Origin: Pseudoalteromonas sp. UG3-2
GTDB lineage: Bacteria; Pseudomonadota; Gammaproteobacteria; Enterobacterales; Alteromonadaceae
NCBI RefSeq assembly: GCF_037120705.1
Contig: NZ_JAWLJU010000002.1
Location: 1,550,001-1,614,000 of the forward strand
DNA: 64,000 bases
Reading direction: 5' to 3'
The translations under genes were made by a program, and so were the position numbers. The notes below the pieces were generated by a model. That model was not told the DNA's origin. It saw only the letters and a program-made list of their open reading frames with translations, and searched no databases. Shown one piece after another: positions 20,355 through 28,560 of this stretch (position 1 is the stretch's first letter; each line of letters begins with the position of its first letter).

Positions 20355-21472
20355 GCCGCGCTCGTGGTCATTAAGACTAAATTATCACGATGAACCACCT
20401 CTGTGTTGCACTGATATCCGAGTAACTCAGCGAACGCTTCGCTGTGACAACCTTTCACTTTATCAAGGGCTAGGTGGCTGAGCTCAGATAACCCCTGAGC
20501 CACCACGCTGCCTTTGCTATCGCAGATTTGCACTAACTCACCTGGGGCAAACGTCCCGGTTACAGCCATCACGCCTTTGGCTAATAAACTCGCACCAGTG
20601 CTACAAATGGCGTTAACGGCACCGCCATCACATATAATTTGACCACTGGCTTTTGGCCCTGACAGCAACCAGCGTTTACGCCCACCTAAAGGGGCATTGA
20701 AGCGCATAAAGGTGGTACTTGGAGCGGTTTGCGCCATCACTCGGGTAAGAATGTCGCTTTCACTGCCTTTGGCAATAATCACATCAACCCCGGCGCGCTG
20801 GGCAATGTCTGCTGCTTGCAGTTTGGTGGCCATGCCACCTGTGCCTAAGTTACTACCACTGTCTCCAGCCAAGGCTCTGATGCTGTCATCAATGGCGTGT
20901 ATTTGAGTGATCAATTGGGCACTGGGGTTGGCGCGGGGGTCAGCAGTGAATAAGCCATCTTGATCGGTGAGCAGAATCAGTTTCTCGGCATTGGCTAAAA
21001 TCGCCACATAGGCTGATAAGTTATCGTTGTCGCCGACCTTTATTTCAGCCGTAGCGACAGCATCGTTTTCATTGACGATGGGGATCACTTGATACTCTAG
21101 AAGCTTACCTAGCATATCCCGCGCCGTTAGATAGCGGCTTCGGTCCTCTAGGTCGGCGCGAGTTAGCAGCATTTGTGCTACTTTCACCTCAAAAATGGCA
21201 AACAGACGTTGCCAGAGGTGGATAAGTTCGCCTTGACCAAGGGCTGCGAGCATTTGCTTTTCGGCCAGTGAATTCCCCACTTGCTGTTGCAGTATTCCTC
21301 TGCCTGCGGCAACGGCACCACTGGAGACAATCACCAGTTGATATCCGGCCTTTGTTAATGCCACACACTGACGCACTAACTCAATCATGCGCGCCTGATT
21401 AAGCCTAGTGGTGGCGGCCGTTAATACACTGGTGCCTAATTTAATTACGAGAGTTGGTTTATGCTTTTGCAT
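20339..21472 (-). CDS. proB: Glutamate 5-kinase
   Basis: First step of proline synthesis from glutamate. Amino-acid-kinase fold (VIKLGTSVL near the N terminus, VSSGAVAAGRG, 'VNENDAVATAEIKVGDNDNLSAYVA', 'LGTGGMATKLQAADIA') followed by a C-terminal PUA domain from about residue 275. ATG at 21472 is chosen because it gives the family N terminus; the longer frame adds 8 residues. proA is not adjacent; the downstream gene is a GGDEF protein. proC is encoded separately at 60080. Confidence 0.95.
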   Translation of the reverse strand: MQKHKPTLVIKLGTSVLTAATTRLNQARMIELVRQCVALTKAGYQLVIVSSGAVAAGRGILQQQVGNSLAEKQMLAALGQGELIHLWQRLFAIFEVKVAQMLLTRADLEDRSRYLTARDMLGKLLEYQVIPIVNENDAVATAEIKVGDNDNLSAYVAILANAEKLILLTDQDGLFTADPRANPSAQLITQIHAIDDSIRALAGDSGSNLGTGGMATKLQAADIAQRAGVDVIIAKGSESDILTRVMAQTAPSTTFMRFNAPLGGRKRWLLSGPKASGQIICDGGAVNAICSTGASLLAKGVMAVTGTFAPGELVQICDSKGSVVAQGLSELSHLALDKVKGCHSEAFAELLGYQCNTEVVHRDNLVLMTTSAANSTA

Positions 21473-21690
21473 CTTGATCCGAGGTGCCCAACACACTGTC
21501 GCTAGGAGATTCAGTTATAGCATGGAACCTGTTCATGCCAAATAGACGCAGATTGAATTTTCCTAAACTAGCGGGCTATGGGTATAATGCTGCGGCTATG
21601 ATTTCAATCAAAGCACGCTCCCACCTTAAATGACACAGTAGCCGAGTTGCTAAGCGCTGCGGCTGGTAAGATTAAACAGGTTTGATTGAC

Positions 21691-21909
21691 ATGAAAAAAC
21701 ACAAAAAAAGTAAAGAGTTGATGATGCTGCCATTGCTGTTTGTGGTGATTGCGCTGTGTATTGGTGGCCACTTTATTTTACAACCCAGTTATCAGCAAAA
21801 CAGTTTGGCAGAATACAGCCTAGCGGCGCTGCCTTTTGTGATGTTTGCCATTGTGGTTATTGCCATCAAAATGGCCATCAAAGCAGATAAAGACGACCAC
21901 AACGACTGA
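21691..21909 (+). CDS. Small two-helix membrane protein, hypothetical
   Basis: 72 aa beginning MKKHKKSKELMMLP: a basic N terminus, then two hydrophobic segments (about residues 10-28 and 44-64) and an acidic tail KADKDDHND. The ATG at 21691 has AGG ten bases upstream; the in-frame TTG at 21682 would be too close to that site. It ends 2 bp before the convergent DUF1543 gene. Function unknown; resembles small inner-membrane hypotheticals common in this order. Confidence 0.65.
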   Translation: MKKHKKSKELMMLPLLFVVIALCIGGHFILQPSYQQNSLAEYSLAALPFVMFAIVVIAIKMAIKADKDDHND

Positions 21910-21911
21910 AT

Positions 21912-22412
21912 TTATAACGGGTGATAGCCAAACCACAAAGGAGTTAATGGCGTCGACTGCCCGCTGGGGGTAAGCTTAATATTGAGCTGTTGGTCGAGTA
22001 AGTCAACGGCAAAACAATCATCGACATCGTGTAAATCATCTTTGTGCAGATGGCTTAAACCACTGAGTAAATGAGCTTTTGCTTTCTCTTTGGCCTCATC
22101 TGGAGAACCCGCCACATAGAGCCCAAAATCGTGAATTTCCGCGAGGCTTCCAGGGCGGTACGCCCCTAAATTAACAAAATACAGCTGCTGCGATTGGCTA
22201 ACCGGCTGCTCCGTAAGCTCTACGGCATGGCCATCGGCGTGCTCGATAATGGTGTAGCTATCCATATGCACACTGCCCTTGTCGCCAACCCACTGCTGCT
22301 TGAGTTTGGGATAAGCCTCTTCAATCGTGTTCGCGGCAACAAAGCGCACGTCATGCATTTCAATATGACACCCGGCAATGCGCCCGCCTAAATACACAAT
22401 AAACAATTTCAT
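21912..22412 (-). CDS. DUF1543 domain protein
   Basis: 166-aa soluble protein recognised as DUF1543 by its N terminus MKLFIVYLGGRIAGCHIEMHDV and the following 'FVAANTIEEAYPKLKQQW', with a second related half (LYFVNLGAYRPG...EIHDFGLYVA). Start moved to the ATG at 22412 with AAGGAG nine bases upstream. The two halves look like duplicated versions of one small domain. Function unknown. Confidence 0.75.
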   Translation of the reverse strand: MKLFIVYLGGRIAGCHIEMHDVRFVAANTIEEAYPKLKQQWVGDKGSVHMDSYTIIEHADGHAVELTEQPVSQSQQLYFVNLGAYRPGSLAEIHDFGLYVAGSPDEAKEKAKAHLLSGLSHLHKDDLHDVDDCFAVDLLDQQLNIKLTPSGQSTPLTPLWFGYHPL

Positions 22413-22526
22413 TACACGTCTCCTTGCAAAACAGCAGTATAGCAACTGTCATTGGTGGCTAAAAGGTTGGCAATCTGGGCTTTGCCCTTTATGCTGAACA
22501 GATTATATGCAAACAAGGACAACATA

Positions 22527-24167
22527 ATGAAAACAATCGTTCTCGCGCTTGCCACTTTATTTAGTGTCACCGCCACTGCGCAAGTGACCTTAATTCATAA
22601 CGTCAATGGCTACACCCCAACTAAAGCGCAACAACTCAAACAGTTTAGCTCGCTGGTGATCAAAGACGGCAAAGTGGTAAAAACCAGTCAACAGGATTTA
22701 TCCTCGCAATACCCCAGCGCCACTCACTTTGATGGCCAAGGAAAAACCTTACTACCGGGTTTAATCGATGCTCACGGCCATGTCATTGGCTTAGGCAATA
22801 ACCTCCTGACACTGGATGTCCGCGGCAGTAAAAGTGCAGCTGAAGTGGGCGAGAAGCTTGCCGCCTATGCCAAACAGCACCAAGGCAAATGGATCATCGG
22901 CCGCGGCTGGGATCAAACCCTGTGGCCTGGTGGTCAGTTTCCCAATGCCGCTGACTTGGACCGCTATGTGAGTGATAAACCTGTGATGCTGTCTCGGGTA
23001 GATGGTCATGCCATTTGGGTGAATTCCAAGGCCATGGAGTTGGCCAATCTAGACCCGGCAGTCACAGCGCCTGAAGGCGGCGAAATAATTCGCCTTAGCA
23101 ATAACCAACCTAGCGGCATTTTTATCGATAAGGCCGAGGCGCTGATCCGCAAACACGTTCCCGAGCAATCGACAGAGCAAGTCAATCAAGCTTTAAATAA
23201 GGCCGGTGAGCACTTGTTGAGCTTAGGGATCACCGCAACTCACGATGCCGGCATCGATCATACTACTTGGCAGGTGTATCAACAGCGTGCCAAGTCCAAT
23301 ACCATGCCACTGCGCATTTATGCCATGCTCAGTGCCAGCGACCCTAAGCTTGGTGAAATGCTGGATGCTGGGGTGATCAAAGACCTTAATGACCACTTGT
23401 TGATCCGCAGTGTGAAAATTTACGCCGATGGTGCCCTTGGCAGCCGTGGCGCAGCGCTCATTGAAGATTATCATGACCGCAAAGGCCATAAGGGCTTAAT
23501 GTTAGAAGACCAAGGCACCTTGGAGTCTTTAATCACGCAAAGTATTCGCCATGGTTACAGTGCCCATACTCACGCCATTGGTGACCGTGCCAATCGCATC
23601 GTGCTGGATGCCTATAAAAATGTGTTTCAGCAAGCCGGTGGCAAGCTACTGCGTAACCGCATTGAACATGCTCAGATTGTCCACCCAGACGACATTCCAC
23701 GCTTTAAAACCTTAGACATCATACCATCAATGCAGCCGGTTCACGCGACATCGGACATGCACATGGCAGAGCAGCGCCTTGACGATGGCCAACTAAGAGG
23801 AGCGTATGCTTGGCAAACCTTTTTACAACAAGGCAGTAAAGTCGCTGCGGGTTCAGACTTTCCAGTAGAACTGGCGAATCCTTTCCATGGCTTACATGCT
23901 GCCATCACCCGACAAGATCACCATAACCAACCCAAGTCGGGCTGGCGTCCAGCTGAAAAGCTCAGTCGTGAACAAGCATTACAAGCCTTTACCTTAGACG
24001 CGGCGTATGCGGCTTTTCAAGAATATAAATTAGGTAGCTTAGAGCAAGGTAAGTGGGCCGACTTTATTGTTCTCGACAGCGATTACTTTAGTGTGCCAGA
24101 AGAAAAAATCGATGACATTAAGGTCGAGCAAACCTGGATAGCCGGTGAACTCAAGTATCAACGCTGA
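22527..24167 (+). CDS. Exported amidohydrolase (YtcJ-like)
   Basis: 546 aa from the ATG preceded by AAGGA, with a signal peptide ending ATA about residue 18. Metal-dependent amidohydrolase family 3: LLPGLIDAHGHVIGLG near residue 75, RGWDQTLWPGGQFP, DGHAIWVNSKAM, the YADGALGSRGA loop, THAIGDRANRIVLDAY and the late GSDFPVE, which together carry the binuclear-metal ligands. Likely periplasmic hydrolysis of an amide or N-acyl compound; the substrate cannot be predicted. Its 3' end overlaps the convergent YgjV-like gene by 10 bp. Confidence 0.88.
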   Translation: MKTIVLALATLFSVTATAQVTLIHNVNGYTPTKAQQLKQFSSLVIKDGKVVKTSQQDLSSQYPSATHFDGQGKTLLPGLIDAHGHVIGLGNNLLTLDVRGSKSAAEVGEKLAAYAKQHQGKWIIGRGWDQTLWPGGQFPNAADLDRYVSDKPVMLSRVDGHAIWVNSKAMELANLDPAVTAPEGGEIIRLSNNQPSGIFIDKAEALIRKHVPEQSTEQVNQALNKAGEHLLSLGITATHDAGIDHTTWQVYQQRAKSNTMPLRIYAMLSASDPKLGEMLDAGVIKDLNDHLLIRSVKIYADGALGSRGAALIEDYHDRKGHKGLMLEDQGTLESLITQSIRHGYSAHTHAIGDRANRIVLDAYKNVFQQAGGKLLRNRIEHAQIVHPDDIPRFKTLDIIPSMQPVHATSDMHMAEQRLDDGQLRGAYAWQTFLQQGSKVAAGSDFPVELANPFHGLHAAITRQDHHNQPKSGWRPAEKLSREQALQAFTLDAAYAAFQEYKLGSLEQGKWADFIVLDSDYFSVPEEKIDDIKVEQTWIAGELKYQR

Positions 24168-24376
24168 TGCTTGTGTAATTTCACCAAGTGGTAGGTGTTA
24201 ACCAAGGCCAGAATGCCATTGGTTAACGCCACCGGCCACGCCTGAATAACAGCGCCATACGCCGTAAAGCAAATACAGCCCATTAAATTAAACCAACGCA
24301 ACTTGACGACATTGCTCATCATCAAAGAAACAACTAAAAAAGCGGAGGCCAAATAGCCTAAATATTCCCAACTCAT
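24158..24376 (-). CDS. YgjV-family inner membrane protein
   Basis: 72-aa protein with two or three hydrophobic helices. The ATG at 24376 was chosen because GGAGGAGAG lies directly upstream; MSWEYLGYLASAFLVVSLMM and the 'RWFNLMGCICFTAYG' segment fit the YgjV (Imp-YgjV) family, short membrane proteins of uncertain role. The longer frame upstream adds an unlikely 22-residue leader. Its last codons overlap the end of the amidohydrolase gene. Confidence 0.75.
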   Translation of the reverse strand: MSWEYLGYLASAFLVVSLMMSNVVKLRWFNLMGCICFTAYGAVIQAWPVALTNGILALVNTYHLVKLHKHQR

Positions 24377-24609
24377 TTGTTCTCTCCTCCAACTTGCGTT
24401 AGCATACGCTGTATAGCATTTAAGAAAAAAGCTAACCCACAAGCCCCTAAGAAATTAGCACCAATACTTTAGCTCTAACACGGGAATCGGGGGTTTAATC
24501 GTAATACAGAATAGCTCATTAACATGAACTAAACGCAATATTATTTAAACGGTGTGAGTTAGCGTAAAACCTGAAAATTCATGCTAACTTCATTATAGTT
24601 TAATAAATA

Positions 24610-24621
24610 GGACAATTGTCC
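24610..24621. promoter_or_regulatory. Perfect 12-bp palindrome upstream of Crp/Fnr gene
   Basis: GGACAATTGTCC, 14 bases before the ATG at 24636, in the position of the 5' untranslated region or core promoter. A candidate autoregulatory site; it does not match the TGTGA (Crp) or TTGAT (Fnr) consensus. Confidence 0.45.
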
Positions 24622-24635
24622 GAAGAGCCATCTAG

Positions 24636-25292
24636 ATGTTTCAATATCATTTTTCAACCAATTTGGTCGAACAGCTGCTTGCCTTTGCCGGTAATAGCTT
24701 TCAACACCGTAAAAAGGAAGTCTTGATCCACCAAGATGAGCCGCTTACTAAGCTGATCCTGGTGACCAGTGGCACGGTATCGTTTAGTTATGATGTCGGT
24801 AATGGCCGACGCCTACTGCTGGGGCAACTGGACTGTAATAATACGCTGATTGGCGAAATTGAAGCGCTAAATAATCAACCCTGTATTTATACCGTATCGT
24901 GTTTAAGCGATGTGACTTACCACCTTATTGAGCTAAAACATTGGCGTAAGCTATTGCTAGAGCAACCCGAGTTAAGTCTTTATACGGCGCAAACCATTGC
25001 CGCTAAATTTGCTGAAAACCAAAAGATCAACCTCGATAAACTGCTGCTGCCTTTGAGTTATAACATTGCCAAAGACTGTTTATTGCGAGCGGAAAACTCT
25101 AACCCAACTTTGCTGCGTGCTTATTCCACTGTGAGCGCCGAAGCCGAACGTTTTGCGACCACAGAACGCGCGTATCGCCGAGTGGTGAGTGAGTTGGTGG
25201 AAAAAGGCTTGATTGTTCGCAGCAGCGAAGGATTAAAACCCGTTGATGTGGATGCCTTAGAGGATTTTGTAGACAGCTTCGCACAAGCGTAA
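24636..25292 (+). CDS. Crp/Fnr-family transcriptional regulator
   Basis: 218 aa. An N-terminal cyclic-nucleotide-binding-like beta-roll (residues about 15-120: 'VLIHQDEPLTKLILVTSGTVSFSY', 'LIGEIEALNNQP') is joined by a long helix to a C-terminal winged helix (AEAERFATTERAYRRVVSELVEKGLIV). The PRSTAR cAMP-binding loop is not present and there is no N-terminal Cys cluster, so neither true Crp nor Fnr; closest in style to YeiL-type regulators. Regulon and ligand unknown. It is monocistronic and is followed by a GC-rich hairpin. Confidence 0.82.
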   Translation: MFQYHFSTNLVEQLLAFAGNSFQHRKKEVLIHQDEPLTKLILVTSGTVSFSYDVGNGRRLLLGQLDCNNTLIGEIEALNNQPCIYTVSCLSDVTYHLIELKHWRKLLLEQPELSLYTAQTIAAKFAENQKINLDKLLLPLSYNIAKDCLLRAENSNPTLLRAYSTVSAEAERFATTERAYRRVVSELVEKGLIVRSSEGLKPVDVDALEDFVDSFAQA

Positions 25293-25301
25293 GCGCAGTA
25301 T

Positions 25302-25325
25302 TTTGAGGCGCTTTCGCGCCTCAAA
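25302..25325. terminator. GC-rich hairpin between convergent genes
   Basis: TTTGAGGCGC-TTTC-GCGCCTCAAA: ten-base perfect stem between the Crp/Fnr gene and the phosphoribosyltransferase gene. U-tracts are weak on both sides, so termination is likely but imperfect. Confidence 0.6.
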
Positions 25326-25343
25326 GCGATAACCCTATGTGAT

Positions 25344-25907
25344 TTACTTATCGAATAAATGCTTGATATTCGCAAGATCCGACTTGCCTTCAAGCAGCTC
25401 ATCCGGGGTTAAGCCCGATAACTCATGCGGGAATACTAACCACTCATCCGACTCATGAATGTAATAATCCGGCGTCATTGGCACCTTTTTGTTGGTGGGC
25501 TTGTAATAAGGACAAGCGACGCGAATGTCTTTTGGTAGGTTCAGTCGCATCAACTCTTCCAGCTTTTCACGTAACGCGAAAATACTGCGACCCGAGTCGA
25601 ACACGTCATCGACAATCAGGAGTGAATCACCGGCGTTGGCGTTTTCCACAATGTAATGCAAACCGTGTACTTTGATTTCTTTCGACTGCTTGCCGATACC
25701 ATAGTACGAAGAAGTACGTACTGCAATGTGATCCGTTTCTATGCCTTTGTAATCATAATACTCTTGCACTGCGATACCAATTGGTGCGCCACCGCGCCAA
25801 ATACCGATGATAAAATCAGGTCGAAAGCCATCTTCATACACCTGTGCGGCCAAGCGAAAAGAATCTTCTAGCAATTGTTGCGCTGTGATATAGCACTTAT
25901 CTGACAT
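25344..25907 (-). CDS. Purine phosphoribosyltransferase (xanthine/hypoxanthine type)
   Basis: 187-aa type I PRTase for purine salvage. The PRPP-binding loop is LLIVDDVFDSGRS (about residues 95-107) and the N-terminal 'FIIGIWRGGAPIG' supplies the pyrophosphate loop; 'TDHIAVRTSSYYG' and the C-terminal 'PDYYIHESDEWLVFPHE' with an aromatic stacking residue fit hypoxanthine/xanthine enzymes. Purine specificity is not decidable by eye. AGGGG precedes the ATG. An 11-bp overlap with the upstream 70-codon frame suggests translational coupling. Confidence 0.88.
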   Translation of the reverse strand: MSDKCYITAQQLLEDSFRLAAQVYEDGFRPDFIIGIWRGGAPIGIAVQEYYDYKGIETDHIAVRTSSYYGIGKQSKEIKVHGLHYIVENANAGDSLLIVDDVFDSGRSIFALREKLEELMRLNLPKDIRVACPYYKPTNKKVPMTPDYYIHESDEWLVFPHELSGLTPDELLEGKSDLANIKHLFDK

Positions 25908-26109
25908 AGTTACCCCTAGGAAAGCCCGTGTGATGGTGATAAGCAGCCAATGCTACTTTCCATACTTTTAAAAAATAGTACTCTGCCCCAAAGCTGTTGC
26001 GCGACCCTATCGCCAGCACCAGCCATACGGGATGCAGTTTGGTATAACCGAGCATTTTAGCGTAATGACCATAAAAATGCTGCACTGTTGCCACTTTTTT
26101 CTCTGCCAT
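25897..26109 (-). CDS. Possible small protein upstream of PRTase
   Basis: 70 codons overlapping the PRTase start by 11 bp. The sequence is rich in aromatic and basic residues (YGHYAKMLGYTKLHPVWLVLAIGS, then 'AEYYFLKVWKVALAAYHHH'), unlike a random frame, and it fills the gap between the parC terminator and the PRTase exactly. The ribosome-binding site is poor. I do not recognise a family; it could be a real small protein or a leader frame. Confidence 0.4.
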   Translation of the reverse strand: MAEKKVATVQHFYGHYAKMLGYTKLHPVWLVLAIGSRNSFGAEYYFLKVWKVALAAYHHHTGFPRGNYVR

Positions 26110-26136
26110 GCAGGTTTTTGAGCAATGGTGCAGTAA

Positions 26137-26160
26137 AAAGGGCCGCGGTTGCGGCCCTTT
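26137..26160 (-). terminator. Rho-independent terminator after parC
   Basis: AAAGGGCCGC and GCGGCCCTTT arms with a 4-base loop and, on the minus strand, a run of five T. It starts 4 bases after the parC stop. Confidence 0.88.
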
Positions 26161-26163
26161 GTC

Positions 26164-28461
26164 TTAACTTGGTTCGCCGTCTGGCGAGTCGCTTTCCACC
26201 TCTTGGGCGGTTTGCTCTAACTCATAGCGGTCAACCCGCTGCAGTCCCCGCGGTAGTTTATTACCACGACGGCCACGCTCACCATAATAATGCTCTAGAT
26301 CACTCGGCTTTAAGGTGAGTTTGCGCTTACCGGCATGAAGGGTCACGGAGCTACCTGCAGGCACCACCGCCAATACCTTAACGAACTCTTCGCGGCTTTG
26401 CACTTTGGCACTCGGGATAGAAATAATCTTATTGCCTTTACCCTTACCTAGTTTAGGTAGGTCTCGCAGTGGGAACAACAGCATTCGGCCTTCACTGGAG
26501 ATCGCCATACACATGTCAGAGGCGACATCGAACACCGGAATGGGCGCGAGCAATTGCGCACCCTTTGGCACACTCACAAAGGCTTTACCGTTTTTATTTT
26601 TGCTGACCATGTCGTTAAACTCAGCAATAAAGCCATAGCCACCGTCGGTCGCCATCAGGTAGTGGGCTTGCTCTTCGGCCATCACTACGTGCTCAAAATT
26701 GCACCCGGGCGCTGGATTAAAGCGCCCTGTCATGGGTTCGCCTTGGCTTCTTGCCGATGGCAAACTATGGGCATCGGTGGCAAACGCACGGCCGGAAGTG
26801 TCAAGGAACACAGCAGGTTGATTGCTCTTGCCGCGTGCCGAGGCTTTATAAGCGTCACCAGAGCGGTAATTTAACCCTTGGGCATCAATGTCATGACCTT
26901 TGGCAACCCGCGCCCAGCCTTTTTCTGATAGCACCACGGTCACGGCTTCAGAGGGGATCAAGTCTTTTTCGTTGAGGGCTTTGGCTTCGTTGCGTTCAAC
27001 CACCGGCGAGCGTCTATCATCGCCATACAGCTCAGCCGCTTCCTTGATTTCTTTTTTCATCAAGGTCGACATACGACGCTCAGAGCCTAAGGTTTTTTCC
27101 AAGCCTTCACGTTCTTTTTCCAGCTCTTCTTGCTCACCGCGAATTTTCATTTCTTCGAGTTTCGCAAGGTGACGCAGTTTTAACTCCAAGATTGCTTCGG
27201 CTTGTTTATCGGTCAAACCAAAGCGTGCAATGAGCTCTTCTTTAGGCTTGTCTTCATTGCGAATGATTTCAATGACTTCGTCGATATTCAAAAACGCAAT
27301 CATTAAGCCTTCGAGGATGTGTAACCGCGCCAATACCTTGTCGAGACGGTATTGCAAACGGCGGCGTACCGTTTCACGGCGGAACAGCAACCACTCAGAC
27401 AAGATTTGGCGTAAGTCTTTTACCTGCGGGCGACCATCGAGACCAATCATGTTCAAGTTAACACGATAGTTTTTCTCCAGATCGGTGGTGGCAAATAAGT
27501 GCGCCATCAAAGACTCGACATTAACCCGATTAGAGCGTGGCACAATGACGATACGAGTGGGGTTCTCGTGATCGGACTCATCGCGTAAGTCTGCCACCAT
27601 CGGCAGCTTTTTCGCGGTCATTTGTGCGGCAATTTGTTCTAATACTTTGGCACCAGAGCAATGATGAGGCAAGGCCGTGATCACCACTTCGCCCTGTTCT
27701 TCACTGTACACCGCACGCATCTTAATGGAGCCGCGACCAGTGGTATACAGCTTTTTAATGTCACTGCGCGGAGTGATGATTTCGGCATCCGTGGGGTAAT
27801 CCGGCGCGTGCACTATATCTAGCAGCTCTTCTAACTCTGTTTTTGGTTTGTCGAGTAGCAAGCAGCATGCCTCGGCCAGTTCACGGACATTGTGTGGCGG
27901 GATGTCGGTCGCCATCCCCACCGCAATCCCGGTTACGCCGTTAAGCAGAATATGCGGTAACCGTGATGGTAACACCTTGGGCTCATTCATGGTGCCATCG
28001 AAGTTCGCGGTCCAATCCACCGTGCCTTGGCCTAACTCTTTCAACAGCACCTCGGAGAACTTCGACAGTTTGGCCTCGGTATAACGCATGGCTGCAAACG
28101 ATTTCGGGTCGTCTGCCGCACCCCAGTTACCCTGACCATCAATCAGCGGGTAGCGATAAGAAAACGGCTGTGCCATTAATACCATGGCTTCATAACAGGC
28201 ACTATCACCGTGTGGGTGATACTTACCAAGTACGTCACCTACAGTACGGGCAGACTTTTTATATTTAGCTTGTGCCGACAACCCCAGTTCGCTCATCGCA
28301 TAAATAATACGACGTTGCACTGGCTTCAAGCCATCACCAATATGCGGTAAGGCTCGGTCCATGATCACGTACATGGAGTAGTTAAGGTAGGCGTCTTCGG
28401 TAAAACGCCCCATTGCTAGTTGTTCAATGCCCTGTAACGACAGGGCTTGAGGATCAGTCAT
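26164..28461 (-). CDS. parC: DNA topoisomerase IV subunit A
   Basis: Type IIA topoisomerase A subunit, decatenating daughter chromosomes with ParE. 765 aa. Catalytic Tyr127 is in [10 protein letters not shown]; the quinolone-resistance region reads [12 protein letters not shown] with Ser87 and Glu91 (E. coli Ser80/Glu84), i.e. the susceptible form. The C-terminal beta-pinwheel region (from about residue 500) carries the shorter ParC-type repeats rather than a GyrA box. parE lies 99 bp upstream on the same strand. Confidence 0.97.
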   Translation of the reverse strand: MTDPQALSLQGIEQLAMGRFTEDAYLNYSMYVIMDRALPHIGDGLKPVQRRIIYAMSELGLSAQAKYKKSARTVGDVLGKYHPHGDSACYEAMVLMAQPFSYRYPLIDGQGNWGAADDPKSFAAMRYTEAKLSKFSEVLLKELGQGTVDWTANFDGTMNEPKVLPSRLPHILLNGVTGIAVGMATDIPPHNVRELAEACCLLLDKPKTELEELLDIVHAPDYPTDAEIITPRSDIKKLYTTGRGSIKMRAVYSEEQGEVVITALPHHCSGAKVLEQIAAQMTAKKLPMVADLRDESDHENPTRIVIVPRSNRVNVESLMAHLFATTDLEKNYRVNLNMIGLDGRPQVKDLRQILSEWLLFRRETVRRRLQYRLDKVLARLHILEGLMIAFLNIDEVIEIIRNEDKPKEELIARFGLTDKQAEAILELKLRHLAKLEEMKIRGEQEELEKEREGLEKTLGSERRMSTLMKKEIKEAAELYGDDRRSPVVERNEAKALNEKDLIPSEAVTVVLSEKGWARVAKGHDIDAQGLNYRSGDAYKASARGKSNQPAVFLDTSGRAFATDAHSLPSARSQGEPMTGRFNPAPGCNFEHVVMAEEQAHYLMATDGGYGFIAEFNDMVSKNKNGKAFVSVPKGAQLLAPIPVFDVASDMCMAISSEGRMLLFPLRDLPKLGKGKGNKIISIPSAKVQSREEFVKVLAVVPAGSSVTLHAGKRKLTLKPSDLEHYYGERGRRGNKLPRGLQRVDRYELEQTAQEVESDSPDGEPS

Positions 28462-28560
28462 GTTACACCTTACTTGTTGTTGTAGCTGATGCGAACCATC
28501 GCATTGGCGTAATCATCAAAACCATAGCAGCGTAACCCACTGGCATGATTTTGTTTGTTA

